From Lota lota (lineage: Eukaryota; Chordata; Actinopteri; Gadiformes; Lotidae): a stretch of DNA of 64,000 bases. This document shows positions 51,228 through 63,421 of the stretch, piece by piece. Made by a program: the position numbers and the translations under genes. Below the pieces are notes generated by a model. That model saw only the letters and a list, made by a program, of their open reading frames with translations, was not told where the DNA came from and did not search any database. Position 1 is the first letter of the stretch. The number at the start of each line of letters is the position of its first letter. The stretch spans positions 709,501-773,500 of the forward strand of contig JACYXH010000091.1 in the NCBI GenBank assembly GCA_026745465.1. Reading direction: 5' to 3'.

Positions 51228-54200
51228 GCTCTCTCTCTTCTCTCTCTCTCTCTGGCATTCCAGTTCTATTGTAAGGCTGCTGTGGTGTTCTGTCACTACT
51301 GTGTTATGACCAACTTCTTCTGGCTCCTGGTGGAGGCTCTGTTCCTCAACTCCCTGCTGCTCTCCTCTTTCTACCACAGCCGTCGCTGTCTCTGGGGCTT
51401 CGGCCTCCTGGGCTGGGGTGAGACCCTTACTACGCTCCTTTACTAGTTAGTACACGGGCTGCATTCCAATAGTCAACATAGTCCATTCTGCTCACCATTA
51501 CTTTTTTAACGTCCAGATGTTCTCCTCAATCCCCACCAAAGCCAGTGTCCATACTCTAGCTAACTACAGCCGCTGTTAGCTAGAGAAGTAGCTTAAAATG
51601 CTAGTCAAAGCGACTTCAGAATGAGGATACATCATCATACAACGTTTGTTGGACTATGTCATTGACAATACATCCATAAAGTAAGTCGTACGGTTGTGAT
51701 TGGCCTAGAAGATTATCAACAGTCGACGTCCCTTCATTGGTGATGAAGCAGCTCAGCGCTTCCTATTTATTATTATCAAGCAATACGAAGGAAGATGTAG
51801 GAAACAGTGTTGGAATGAAGCCAGTGTATGTCCAATTAAATGTTCAGTGTTCCACTGCCTATTTAGTTGTTTTCTTTTGGAAAGTTGGGTGTTGCTTCAA
51901 TATTACATGCATGCAAGTCTTAGTTTGAAATGAGAAATTTGGTATATACTTTACTTTTTTAGACTCCCATTATTTATGAAAAACACACAGCACTTGGCCT
52001 TGTTCGCAGTGGATTCTAGCATTGCATTGCAGCTCACTACTTAAAATGAAAATGAAAATTTCCACAGCAGTATTCTGAGAACTGGGGCTAGATCAACAGA
52101 TGCCTGCCACCATCCCCAGGTTATTATGTTTATATTCATTACAGCCCAGCAACTCTCTTGGCTGGGCTGTAATGAACAATAATTTACAAACAAATTGAGT
52201 TTAGCGTTAAGAGTTAGCTTCTCCCCTTGGCAGCATACCACACTTTGATGAACTTGATTACGATTTTAATTTGTGCTTAACCAAAAATATGCCAGTAGAT
52301 TCTTTTTGGATGGTATGGGAATTTGGAGGAGCTTTAAATTACCTCTCATTTGCATATACACACCTAGGCATTTGATGATATCATTAGCAACAGGACAGCA
52401 CAAGTAGTGTATACACATGCAATGTTTTACATACGACCTTTACCCAGTATGTTTGAATTTGCTAGGCACGGATGGATGATGCAACCGCCTTCTGAATTCT
52501 GCTGTTAATTCACTGTCCAGAGAATACTAATCAGTGCTGCAATTGGAATTGGTTGTGACTCTTCACCCTTTGCCATTTGAATGCTGGTTTGAATAATCTG
52601 TATTGCTCACAGTGTTGGTCATCATGTGGTCATGTGACCTGTTGTCTGCCGCCCCCCAGGTGTCCCCGTGCTCTTCATAGTGCTGTGGATCGTGTCCAGG
52701 GTGTACTTTGAGGATACAGAGTTAGTAAGATTCACTTTGCTTTCTTGAAAGGAAAAAGTAACTGTCTTCATTAAGTATTATTGATGAGGTCGTCCAGTGA
52801 GTGAATTCATTCAGTGGAATATGTTTTCATTTCTTGATTTCCGTCATTGCAAGGAATCAGCAGGGGTGATAATCATGGGTTATAGTCAGAGACCCAATGT
52901 TTCCACAGCAATATGTGACAACATATTCACCAGCCTCCCCAGCAGAAGCTGGTGACATTAAGCACTTAATGGCAACAAAAAAAATAGCTTTAGATGGTCT
53001 TCATTTGATACTATTGAGACATAATTATGTGTAAATGTTATACCACCATGGGTAACTGAAGAACGTCTACAATAAAACTTAGAGAAAGGAGAAGTACAAC
53101 TTTTTCACTTGTTAATTAGTTGTATATCTTTCATATCACTTGTGAATGCCAAGTGTTATGGAAGCCCTTGGTATTCACGCCCCAACACAAACCAACATTG
53201 AATCCATAACTTGTGTGTCTGGTTTCCTGTAAGGTTGATTCATTTAGATTCTTCTCTGCCCATACAGATGCTGGGACATCAATGAAAACTCTCCCTATTG
53301 GTGGTTCATCAAAGGTCCAATTGTGGTCTCCATTGGGGTAAATGTGCCGGGTGGATAGTATCCATTGAAAGAAAATTCGTAAATTCGATTTTTGGTTATC
53401 AAGACAACAAACTGCATATTGATTGGCTGCCTATTATAGCAGCCCCATTTTGATAGGTGAAAAGTTTGGTACTTAAATTACAATACTGGTCTAGGTGATC
53501 AAACCAACTGGCCTCCCTTTAACATTGGTTAACAATATAATTTGTCCAAATCACTTGGTTGTGCTAATTCTAGCAATAAAGCACTTTGGTCTTTGTACTT
53601 GTAAAAAAGCACTTGTATGGTGACTCACTGTTATTTTGTTCACAAACTCGGCACAGTTCGACACATTGATTCCAAAAGACGAAAGTGCCATATTGCCATT
53701 GTTTGCCAACTTGTGGCATGCACGACAAATTATATTAGGAGCGGATGTTTTAGTGAAGCTTTAAACAGGCCTGCATGCTCTCCATCCTAACAGCCTACCA
53801 TTCAATTATTACCATGCGTGGTTTGCTGTTTGTTTTGTTTTTCCAGGTCAATTTCATGCTCTTCCTGAACATCATTAGAATACTGATGCAGAAGCTCAAC
53901 CCACGCCTCATCCAGTTCAACAACTCATCTCAGTACAGGTAGAGAGACCAAGCCCTTAGCACCGCATGTAGGCACAGCACTGTGACCCTGGCCAAATAAA
54001 TACTTACTGAGTCTCTTCAAGTATTTCACAGTGAGGATGGAATGTTCTGCAGTCTATCACATTGATTTGACCTAAACTGTTACGTCACTTTGTGTCACAA
54101 TAACAATGATGGTAACAAATACACTATAACTACTAATAATAATAATCAGAATCAGAATGATTTTAACATGCATTTTAATGGCCATTTCAATTAATTATGA

Positions 54201-54906
54201 TTCATATGTATTGACATAACGATTTATGTTGTTGTATGTTATTCTTTCCGCCAAGGCGCTTGACTAAATCAACCCTGCTACTGATACCTCTCTTTGGATC
54301 CCACTACATGGTCTTTAACTTTCTGCCCGACTACTTCAACGTCAACATGCGCCTGTGTGTTGAGCTCTGCGTGGGCTCGTTTCAGGTACGCAGCACACAC
54401 ATCTCCTTAGCATCCAGAGAACAAACATTTTTATGGAAAGGAAACACTGTGTTGTGGTCAGCTTGTTAAACAGCAACCATGTTGTAGTGGAAGTAATATT
54501 TTCCGCGACAACAAGTCATGTATATCTCTCAATGTAATATTAACAGTACATAATCCTTGGCATCACGATGTGTTCTGGATACCAATAAAGCCTCTTTACA
54601 GTTGCTTTAATAGTGGAATACTTTTGCAAAAGTATTCCACAACAAAGCATCAACAGGTCAAGTGCTGCGGCACTAGGTTTCGCCTAAAGTAGGTGTTTCA
54701 ATGATATTTCCATAAATCAGTGTTGCATTGATTCTTCATAACTCAGTGACAGTACCCCCTGTGGACCAGACAGTGCACAATAATGTGTGTTTACCACGCA
54801 AGCTATCAGGGGATATGCAACAGGCTAGGTGTGTGTGTGAGATCAAGTGTGTGTGCGTACGTACGCATGAGTGCGTATGTGTGTGTGTGTGTGTGTGTCT
54901 GTGTGT

Positions 54907-54955
<49 letters not shown>

Positions 54956-56110
54956 ACAAGCAGAGGCAAGAAACTTCATTGACAGATAATAAAACAAACC
55001 CAACCTGCACCACAAGCCAGCATCCCACTTGTCAGGAAAAGGCTATTGTCTCCTTTCGATCCTGCAGGAAATCATTAGCTACAATCACTCGAGAAGATTA
55101 GCTGATACAAAATGATGGTGCGCAATTATGGACGGGGAGTCCTTGATTATGAATAACAGCTTATTTCACTTTACATGCACAGTTCATGCCATGGAGATCA
55201 AAGGAACGACAGATATTTATTGTCTCGGTTGTGCAGTAAATTATGGTGCGTAATTATGGACAGAGAGTCCTTGATTATGAATAACAGCTTATTTCACTTT
55301 GCACAGTTTATGCCATGGAGAGCAAAGGAACGACAGATATGTATTGTCTCGGTTGTGCAGTAAACTCATCATTGTCATCATCATCAAGCTATATTGAAAG
55401 TTGCTTTATTGCTGGTTAATGTCCCCAAATTAAGGATTCATGAACTAAATGCCACTCTACAGCATCGCAGCGCATGGACCGACTAAAGACCTCCCTTTAA
55501 GAGTGCCATTTAAAAAAAAAATTAATAAACTATTTTTTGTGTTATTCTGAATGTCAGCTGACAGTAGCATGTCTCCCACAGGGTCTGGTTGTGGCCGTTC
55601 TCTATTGCTTCCTCAACCTGGAGGTCAGTACACACATTAATCAGCGTGAAGTACATGCAAAATATAGAATGATGAAACCGCGCTGCAGATATTACCAGGA
55701 CTTGATGTCGATGATGACATCTGACAATCTGACCTAAGTCGATTTTTGTGTAGTATTTGTGTATCAATAAAACATTATTCAATTTGTGTAAATTCCAGTG
55801 AGATCCCAGATACTGCATCAGAATAATGGTATCAGTATTCATATATGAGTCAATATATCTTTATATGATATAATTTGTACTTGCATATCTAAATTAATGG
55901 TCTGTCACTGGATTTCACCACCAAATCAAATAAGTATGATATGAATATGGATATATGAGATCCATAAGAGGAAGTGCTGCTAACCCATGTTGTGTCCCTC
56001 GCCCACAGGTTCAGAAGGAGCTGCAGGTGCGATGGCTCAAGTGGCAGGAGAACAGCTATGGAGTGGTCTCTCCTGGGCCCAAGGGCAGCCAGATGGACAC
56101 ACCCTTCTAG
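44015..56110 (+). CDS. ghrhr: Class B GPCR, growth-hormone-releasing-hormone receptor type, 13 exons
   Basis: Hormone receptor of the secretin family, expected to couple to Gs/cAMP. Exons: 44015-44071, 48099-48204, 48674-48781, 49494-49585, 50255-50358, 50645-50777, 51264-51417, 52660-52720, 53268-53337, 53847-53938, 54256-54385, 55582-55623, 56009-56110; all in phase, 416 residues (human GHRHR 423). Exon 1 supplies a leader; the extracellular domain carries [30 protein letters not shown] and RNCTEQGWS. Seven spans follow with [74 protein letters not shown] and [16 protein letters not shown]. These are closer to human GHRHR than to VIPR1. Whether it is ghrhr a, b, or the PRP-receptor paralogue is not resolved. 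Exon 1 is the least certain part and is duplicated at 38184. Confidence 0.85.
45361..45398. repeat. Inverted repeat specific to copy B
   Basis: CATTAATGTCCCTC (45361-45374) and its reverse complement (45385-45398) flank a 10-base loop. A second fold-back, built on CTGATGGAGA / TCTCCATCAG, follows at about 45412-45439. Copy A lacks this stretch. Confidence 0.8.
46025..46283. repeat. Local tandem duplication, 144-base offset
   Basis: 46025-46139 and 46169-46283 are nearly identical (TACCGCCCACTA ... CAGTATCTCCTA). Located in ghrhr intron 1. Non-coding. Confidence 0.92.
46350..46470 (-). repeat. tRNA-derived SINE-like fragment
   Basis: On the minus strand a B-box-like GGTTTGATTCC follows a tRNA-like region (GCTGACTAGAGCAC). 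Typical of fish SINE heads. Family not assigned. Confidence 0.5.
47458..47535. repeat. (CA)n microsatellite
   Basis: CA run with ATGCACAGC interruptions, in ghrhr intron 1. Confidence 0.93.
48893..49150. repeat. Dispersed repeat, copy 2
   Basis: Related to 6250-6510 (shared CTCCAAAGCCACTCC, ACACATGACTAGCT, ACAGGTAGGCCATC). Inside ghrhr intron 3. Confidence 0.6.
49596..49690. repeat. (GT)n/(CA)n microsatellite
   Basis: GT run that switches to CA at about 49672, directly after a ghrhr exon donor near 49586. Confidence 0.93.
50860..51040. repeat. Interspersed retroposon-like fragment
   Basis: GCAACTTACAATACAG, TCTTGCTCAGGGATGC and TTGAACCCAGATCTTTCC in this order resemble a common teleost SINE/LINE tail. 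Inside ghrhr intron 6. Confidence 0.45.
51066..51255. repeat. CT-rich repeat with unique-looking head, copy 1
   Basis: Begins CCTTCAAACCTACCATCACC and runs through CTTTCTGTGTGTGTCTCTC into a CT array. The same head and array are at 63231-63428 in another gene's intron. Both end just before a coding-exon acceptor. Confidence 0.85.
54876..54955. repeat. (GT)n microsatellite
   Basis: GT run with a few interruptions in ghrhr intron 11. Confidence 0.94.
55115..55364. repeat. Local tandem duplication, about 128-base offset
   Basis: 55115-55240 and 55243-55364 share ATGGTGCG, then TCCTTGATTATGAATAACAG and TGTCTCGGTTGTGCAGTAAA with few differences. Non-coding, in ghrhr intron 11. Confidence 0.9.
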
Positions 56111-56116
56111 TGGTGG

Positions 56117-56406
56117 AACACCACCACCACCTTCACCAACAACTCCACATCCACCACCTCCACATCCACCTCCACATCCACTTCCTCCACCACCAACTCC
56201 ACATCCACCACCACCACCTCCACATCCACCTCCACATCCACCTCCTCCACCACCAACTCCACATCCACCACCACCACCTCCACATCCACCTCCACATCCA
56301 CCTCCTCCACCACCAACTCCACATCCACCACCACCACCTCCACATCCACCGCCTCCACCACCAACTCCACATCCACCTCCACCACCACCAACTTCACCTC
56401 CACCAA
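56117..56406. repeat. CCA/CCT minisatellite after the ghrhr stop
   Basis: Roughly 60-base units rich in CCACCTCCACATCCA, repeated about three times exactly and then with variation. It begins a few bases after the ghrhr TAG, so it probably lies in the 3' UTR. It is open in several frames on both strands (His, Pro, Gly or Val-rich), which is an effect of the repeat, not evidence for a protein. Confidence 0.9.
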
Positions 56407-57920
56407 ACTGTTCCTTCACTGAGGAGTTTGATTGCTGCATGGCCTCTTAAGTTCCTCTTACAGACACAGGATAGGTCGAGGATGAATCAGCGATGTGCCT
56501 CTTCCTGTTCTTGCTCATCAGAACTGTCCTGGACCTTACGGTCCTTCTTTATATTGAATGTATAAACCAATGGCAGCATGTTCTTTATTTGTCAATGCAT
56601 GGGTTGTGTTTTAGCGCCTCTTTCTGTGGTGCTTGAACTGCCTTAATTGTGCTATAACGTGTTAATTTATTTATGAATGTATTTATTTATTTGGCTTTGT
56701 TATTAAATCAAAGATCAGTCAGCTAAATGACAGCAGGATAATTTTAAAGGATGAATCAACGATGTTTGTATCTACTTAAAGCTGGAGTGCCTCTTAAAAG
56801 TTAACGTTATATTGGCTACAAATTGATCTCATTTGGGTGTAACAGGCATTCATCGTTTGCTGACCTTCATCGTTTTCTGACGATAAATCCTTTTATTCTG
56901 CAAAAACAATACTCGGGTGTCTTTGTTTTTGTCTCGAGCGTTCTTTCTTCTTTTTTTTCAAAAGAACATTCCTTGCTTGAACGACCCCAATTACCCACGA
57001 CGAATTTATGACCTCACTGTCAGCAGTGTTCAGTGCGCGGGCACGTTCGGCCTTGCATCAAACTACTTGGGGTGGGGGCGTTTAAGGGGGTAGACTACAG
57101 GCTCTTTGGTGTGGCTTGTGAGGGAATGGGAAGTGCAAAATTCCTGAACAGGATATTGAGTCATTGCAGTACATCCCCCCTTCACGCGACCATAAGCTTG
57201 ATGTTGATAAGTCTAAAGGCAGTGCATCTGGAGACTGGACGAAAGACGAGCCATTTCGGTAACTGCAAAAAGCGCTCCAGGCGCTTTTTGTTTTTGTTTT
57301 TTGTAAGGCATAGTTTTAGGCATAGGATGAACCGTATGAAAACAATGCAGAAAGTTTAAGCATGTGGCGTTTTCGTAATTTAAGATAACACATCATTTAA
57401 ATAGCTATAGTCTTGTTTTAAAACGCGTGTAGTTCAGGGGCTTTGAGCCTACACCTCAAATTAAGCACAAGGCTGTAAATTGTGTATGATCATAAGGATT
57501 CAAAATAGCTTCATGCACTTGTTATATGTTCCGGTTACAAATACACTGATGTGTTTTACATTGTTCCACGTATGGATTTCATGAAACGCACAATATGTCT
57601 AGACAGACCAGGGGGGTTGAGAAGGGCGCGTTTGTTTTAATAACCGGGTGCCCTCATCAGTCTCTGCTTGTGTGTCTTACGTGTCCAGACATGAACAATA
57701 GGACAGATATGGCACACATCACACACACAAACAGCCACACACAGACAGTGGAAAACATGTCAGTTATCTCCGCCTGCCTTGTGTAGGCCTATCAACTCGC
57801 AAGTCCTATAATTCCTGCAACATTCTCAACAGAAAGTAGTGAACTTCTGCTTTATCGTGTTCTTTCCATTATTTTGTGATTGCCGCTTAGTTAATCCGAT
57901 TACTCGGGGGGTGGGAGGGG
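56407..57920. other. ghrhr 3' end and intergenic DNA
   Basis: ATTAAA at about 56702 is a possible poly(A) signal. A small hairpin CAAAAAGCGC-TCCAG-GCGCTTTTTG lies at 57266-57290. No gene recognised. The 5' UTR and promoter of the EGF gene are likely near the right end. Confidence 0.4.
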
Positions 57921-60900
57921 ATGACACCCCTTATTCCGACTCTTTTGTCCCTTCTGCTGGTGGCTTGGAGTGCGCGGACCGAGCCGCTGCCTAGCTCCGG
58001 GGACGGCGCGAATGAAGTCCTCAAACACTCCCCGGCAGAGCCGCAGCTCGACGGGTACCAGGTGAGACCTCGACAACAAGAGGCCTCCTTTACCTCACGG
58101 CTCAGCAACCTATCATCACCCCCGCCTGAAATGTCTGCATAGATTGCATCTGCCTTCAAAGAATCAAAGCCCACCCGATCCCCTCCAATATTGGCTAGCT
58201 ATAGGCTGAAAGCCCAAATCGTTTTTGTCTCCTGTCATTCACTGACAAAACATTGCCTGCAAAAGAACTAGCTTATGTAAATAGCAGCCAGTCGCAAACC
58301 TTCAGGTGTGCCATTCAAAGCTACTTTGTCGCTTTAATCGTATCCGATGTTTAATTTAATAAAGGGAGCTATTTTTAACAGCATGACTCGGGAGGTGGAA
58401 GGGGAATGTTGTCCGATTTGTTGGCAAAACGAGCTACCCTCGTTGTCAAAATAAAAGTTTCAAATTTAAAAATGTTCCTCCCCAACGGCATAATTTTGGG
58501 TAGGGGTGGGCGATACTGCAAAATTTGGTTTCGATCCAAGTAATACAGGACATGCATATGTATTTTCATGTAGGGGAGAGCAGTGTGTCATGATTTATGA
58601 GGTAAATGCATCATCAAAACGCTAAATCTGAATACATTTTCATGACCACTGAATGATATGCCAAAGGTTAGCAATCATTGTAAGGTGACCAGACCACCTG
58701 TGAGACCCGGGTTTGATTCCCAACTGAAGCATGTATGTAGCAAGCCATTTGCTTTCCACTGAATGCATGTTAAAACCAGTGGTTTAGTGGGGGAACGCTA
58801 TTTTAAAGACGTCATCACAAAAAAATGGCGTGCGCGCACGCACACACACGCACACGCACGGCGCAGACACACACGCACACATAAACAAATGTAAACTACT
58901 TGCTTACTTTAGCTGCTGTATTCCAAAACCTAAAATTATCAACACCATTCATAATGTGTGCGGCATTGCCTAATTTGACCACAAACAAATCATGCCAATT
59001 CATATAGCAGAAACACAGGATCCGCGAATTAATTCACACCAAACGCATAGTCAACTATATAGCTAATTACAGGCGGAGTGGACGATGGTAAAACTGGGGG
59101 GAAATTTGCCTTTTTGATGACAAAGAAGACACTATTGGAGAGGTTTGCTTGATGTGTGCACTTGTTTTTACCATTGGCAATAACGTCGTTTTAATATTAA
59201 AATTGTAAAAAAATATATATAATAATTAATAAAAATCAAAACAAAGTCATGCTTGAAGAAGTGGGGGAACGCCCACTACACCCCTGGTTAAAACAGGAGA
59301 GTTTTTAAAGGCAAATAATACAAATATTGTTTTATTTTTGTAAATTGAATGTGCCAACAAGAACAAAGGTTTTTTGAATATACAAAATATTTGTGGATAA
59401 CAAACCAAAAATATAGCACTACTACATACCTCTATGTACCTGCCACTTCTACACAGTACAACTGCTACCACCAAACTACTACATGGGGGCAACTGATTGA
59501 GAATACGTTTTTGATTAGAGTAAAATAGACGTCACTGTAGGGCTGCACGATTCTTGATCAAATGAGAGTCACGATTTTCTTGCTTAGAATTAAGATCACG
59601 ATTCTCAAGATCTGTTTTCAATAAAAATGTTTATTGCACAAATTTACCTGATACAGAAGGAAATGTAACACACAAATATGATGGTGCCTGATGTAGGACT
59701 GGCACATCAACTTAAAAACGATCAACTTCAGTCTCTTGTCTTATCTTACTTGCACAACCTTTGAACAACTATTTTTCTTTGTTTTCTGTGCGTAAGAGAA
59801 GAGAGGTGGGTATGCTTCTAAAGAATTAAACCACAGTCAGTATAACTGTGTATGTCAACATTTTGAGGCATCAGTGAGTAATGGAGACATATTAAATTGT
59901 TTCCCCCTGAACTGAACACCCTTTCTGAAGGGGGAATTGTAGCAGGAATGCAGAGGTGTTTCCTTGTGTGCCATTTTCCTACACACCTCGCGGTGCTGGT
60001 GGCATGTGTTCACAACAATGAAACGTTTGCACAGACAGTTCTACTCTTTATGAAATGGACACAACGTAGAAGAGAGACACTGAAACTGGTTTCGATCCTA
60101 TTGATGCTAGAATCTATCTTCAAAAGTGAGATGTAGTATCTGTAGTATCTATATTTTGGGATCAATCCTCCCACCCCCTAATTTTGGGATAGGACAAATG
60201 CAACTGTTTCCAATTTTGGGGGGGGGGGACATGTCCCACCCATCTCACCGGTTCCTACGCCAATGTGTGGAACTGTTTCATACCAGGCAACGAGAGAATG
60301 ACTTAGAAAGTGTATGGCTATAGACCAAATTTGTATGTTTTTTTTTTCACTCTCTTCGTTATTCTCATTATTCTGTTTTAGAACGAACTGATTGAGAACG
60401 CTATTGGGAATCTGAGCGCAGCAACACCCAGTCCAGAACCCACTAGTGTCTCCCCAGTGAGGGTCTCATCTCAAACAGCCCCCCAAATCACAACCACCAC
60501 AACTCCGCCAGGGCCCACCACTGCATCACCACCATGTCCTGGGAACCAGGTGGTGCTGCAGCAGGGGGCCGGGGCAGGCTGTGGCTGTCCCTCCGCAGGC
60601 ATGGTGAGGGATGGGGACAATTGTAGCTGCACTGCAGGCTTTGCACTGCAGGGGGCAGCAGCATGTCAAGGTGAGGTTACACCTACACAGGTCCTCTGAG
60701 CAGTTAAAGGTGCTGTAGGTGAGATTCAAGAGTTATAAAGAGAGAGAGTTTAGTTTGTAGTAGTTCTATTGCATCACATGTGTGCCTATAATGTGTTGTG
60801 TTCCTGGTTACCACCCATTAGATGTAGATGAGTGTATGGCTGAGCTGGGCGGGGTATGCGGTCCGAATGCTAACTGCGTCAACATCCCTGGGTCCTACAT

Positions 60901-61807
60901 GTGCAGCTGTCACCATGGTTATCTAATGATGGGTGCCGGGGGATGCCAGGGTAAGTGGTCCTCCTCATGGGAGTGTATTGGTCAGTGTGTGTTATGTTTT
61001 TATTGTGTGATTTGGGCTACTGTGTGTGAGTGTGTGTCTGTATCTGTGTGTGCGTGCGTGTTTGTGTGGCAGTTCAAATATGTCAATTAAAAAAAGACAT
61101 GTTTTTGAGAAAAATAATCTACACTAATAATCACTGAATCCTCAATCATCCTCAAACACAACGCGCACCAAAGCATTAAAACCCACTATGTGAACATGTG
61201 TGTGTGTGTTGCAGACATAGATGAGTGCGCGCTGGCTGCGGTGACCGGCCTGCAGGCGTGTTGGGGGGTGGCAGAATGCCAGAACTCCCCTGGTTCCTTC
61301 TCCTGCTCCTGCCCTCAGGGATACGTCATGGAAGGAAAGGACTGCGTAGGTGAGTGTTGTGATGGCTCTCCTGGCCGCTTACCTCATACTACGAGGCAGC
61401 GCCAAGCTGTCACCACACACCTGCTCAGGGATGCTGCATCGTAGACGGACCGTCAACTGAAGATATACTCTTTACAGGTTGAAGTCTACTGTTCTCAGCT
61501 CTGGTCTACATTCATTTATGTGATACTGCTTCCATCTTGTTTTGATCACCTCTCCTCATGATTTGACAATCAGCAGCTGATGGAGTTTCTGAATCACAGT
61601 AAATTCAGCAGAAGGCATGGCAGACGATAGACACACACTAGCTGAATGACATTGTAGAGCTTACGTCAAGTCAGAGGCCTAGTTGTTTCCATCATCGTTT
61701 CCCTTTGAATTCTACAATAATCTGGTAGCTATTGGTTTCAAAATTGGGGGGTATTTGACGGAACGCGTGTCTGTCGACACACACACTCACACACACTCAC
61801 ACACACT

Positions 61808-61870
<63 letters not shown>

Positions 61871-63332
61871 GCAGTTAATAAAGTTAACTGTTACATTCTT
61901 CACATGTTCTGACTCCAGAGCATGTTGCATGTGAACGCATCAAGGCACACAACAAATCTATCACGATATGTGGCTTGTTTTTGTCGGCTCTCTCAAGACG
62001 TGGACGAGTGTACCTTTGAGACCGGCTGTGGGACGGCATTGGGGAACACTTGCATCAACACCCCCGGTAGCTTCAGGTGTCTCTGTCTCCTTGGTTTCAA
62101 AGCACAACCCCAAGCCTGTGTTGGTGAGTATGGCCGCATCCATGTGTGGATCCGTTGTTCCCAGATGGATTAGTAAGAACGACCCCTTGTTAGTATATTA
62201 GCTGCCAACACAAAAATAATGCTGTTTCCAATTGTTTCCCTGTAATCTTTTTCTCTATATGGGAATTAAAATGTTCAGATTTATATAGTTTTGTCTTTCA
62301 TGGGCTGGATCACTTCTGTTTGTGAGCATCTGAGCTACCAAAAAGAAAGGACAGCTTTGTTTGGTTAATTTACTGTTAATGTTTTCCTTTCTCTACCCAG
62401 GAATCTTTTATTATTAATAATCATTTTTCCCCTGAAATCATTCTCTTCTTCTCCTCTCCTTTTGGCTTCTGTGTGTTCTAAGGACCTGTGTGTGCAGATT
62501 TGACTGTGTGTCAAGGTATAGTATACTTTTCATGCTAAATTAGATTGAGTTTATACAACTGTACACTGTCACAGACAGTAATACCCAAGCTAAATAATGG
62601 AAAATAAATGTGTTGTCATCTTGATGTGCAGTTCATTTGAAAAGGTGAATTTCTTGCTAGTTAGTCTTCCTTAATCTATAAAACATGTTGTAATATTTAT
62701 TTTTACAAAAACCCATTATCAGTTATAAGTAATCAAAAGTTTGTTCAAAGTGTGTTTTCTTCTTTCCTCACCCCATCGCATTCGTTCCAGATGTGGACGA
62801 ATGCGAAGAGAGCCAGGCGGTGTGCGGGGGCCAGGGTGTGTGTGTGAACACACTCGGCAGCTACACATGCACTTGCCAGCCTGGTTACCGAGGCAACGGC
62901 ACACACTGTGAAGGTAAGCAATTAGCGGTTACTTTTCATGGAATTGAGATAGCGGCACGCAGACACCATTAAGGTCCATCAGAGATGAGGCTGGCCATGT
63001 TCAGGGGTTCTGTTGTTCACCGGGACCCGGGTCACATGACCCAACGCCACACATCATTTTCTGTCCTGTTCCATTTCTGGTTGTCGCAATGTGGATAAAC
63101 AATTGATGTGCGTAAACATGTGAATTTGCTTGTTTTGAAGCCTCGAACCCGGCGAAAAATAACCCCCAAAAATGGTGGATTCATTTAAAAAATCTTGTGG
63201 ACTTTAAATAACGGGTCAAACCAAAAAAAGCCTTCAAACCTACCATCACCACATATTTCATCCATTTGTTTAATCTAATCTTTCTCTTTCTGTGTGTGTC
63301 TCTCTCTTTCTCTCTCGCTCCGTCTCTCACTT

Positions 63333-63371
<39 letters not shown>

Positions 63372-63380
63372 GTCTCTGTC

Positions 63381-63421
<41 letters not shown>

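Noticed and set aside
54736-55015. His-Thr and Cys-Val repeat proteins over CA/GT runs (also at 8.8, 13.5, 15.2, 49.6 and 63.6 kb)
   Set aside because: Microsatellite artefacts; frames are open in several registers on both strands.
56107-56565. Long frames rich in Pro/His, Gly or Trp/Met on both strands
   Set aside because: They are translations of the CCA/CCT minisatellite, and the receptor frame stops just before it.
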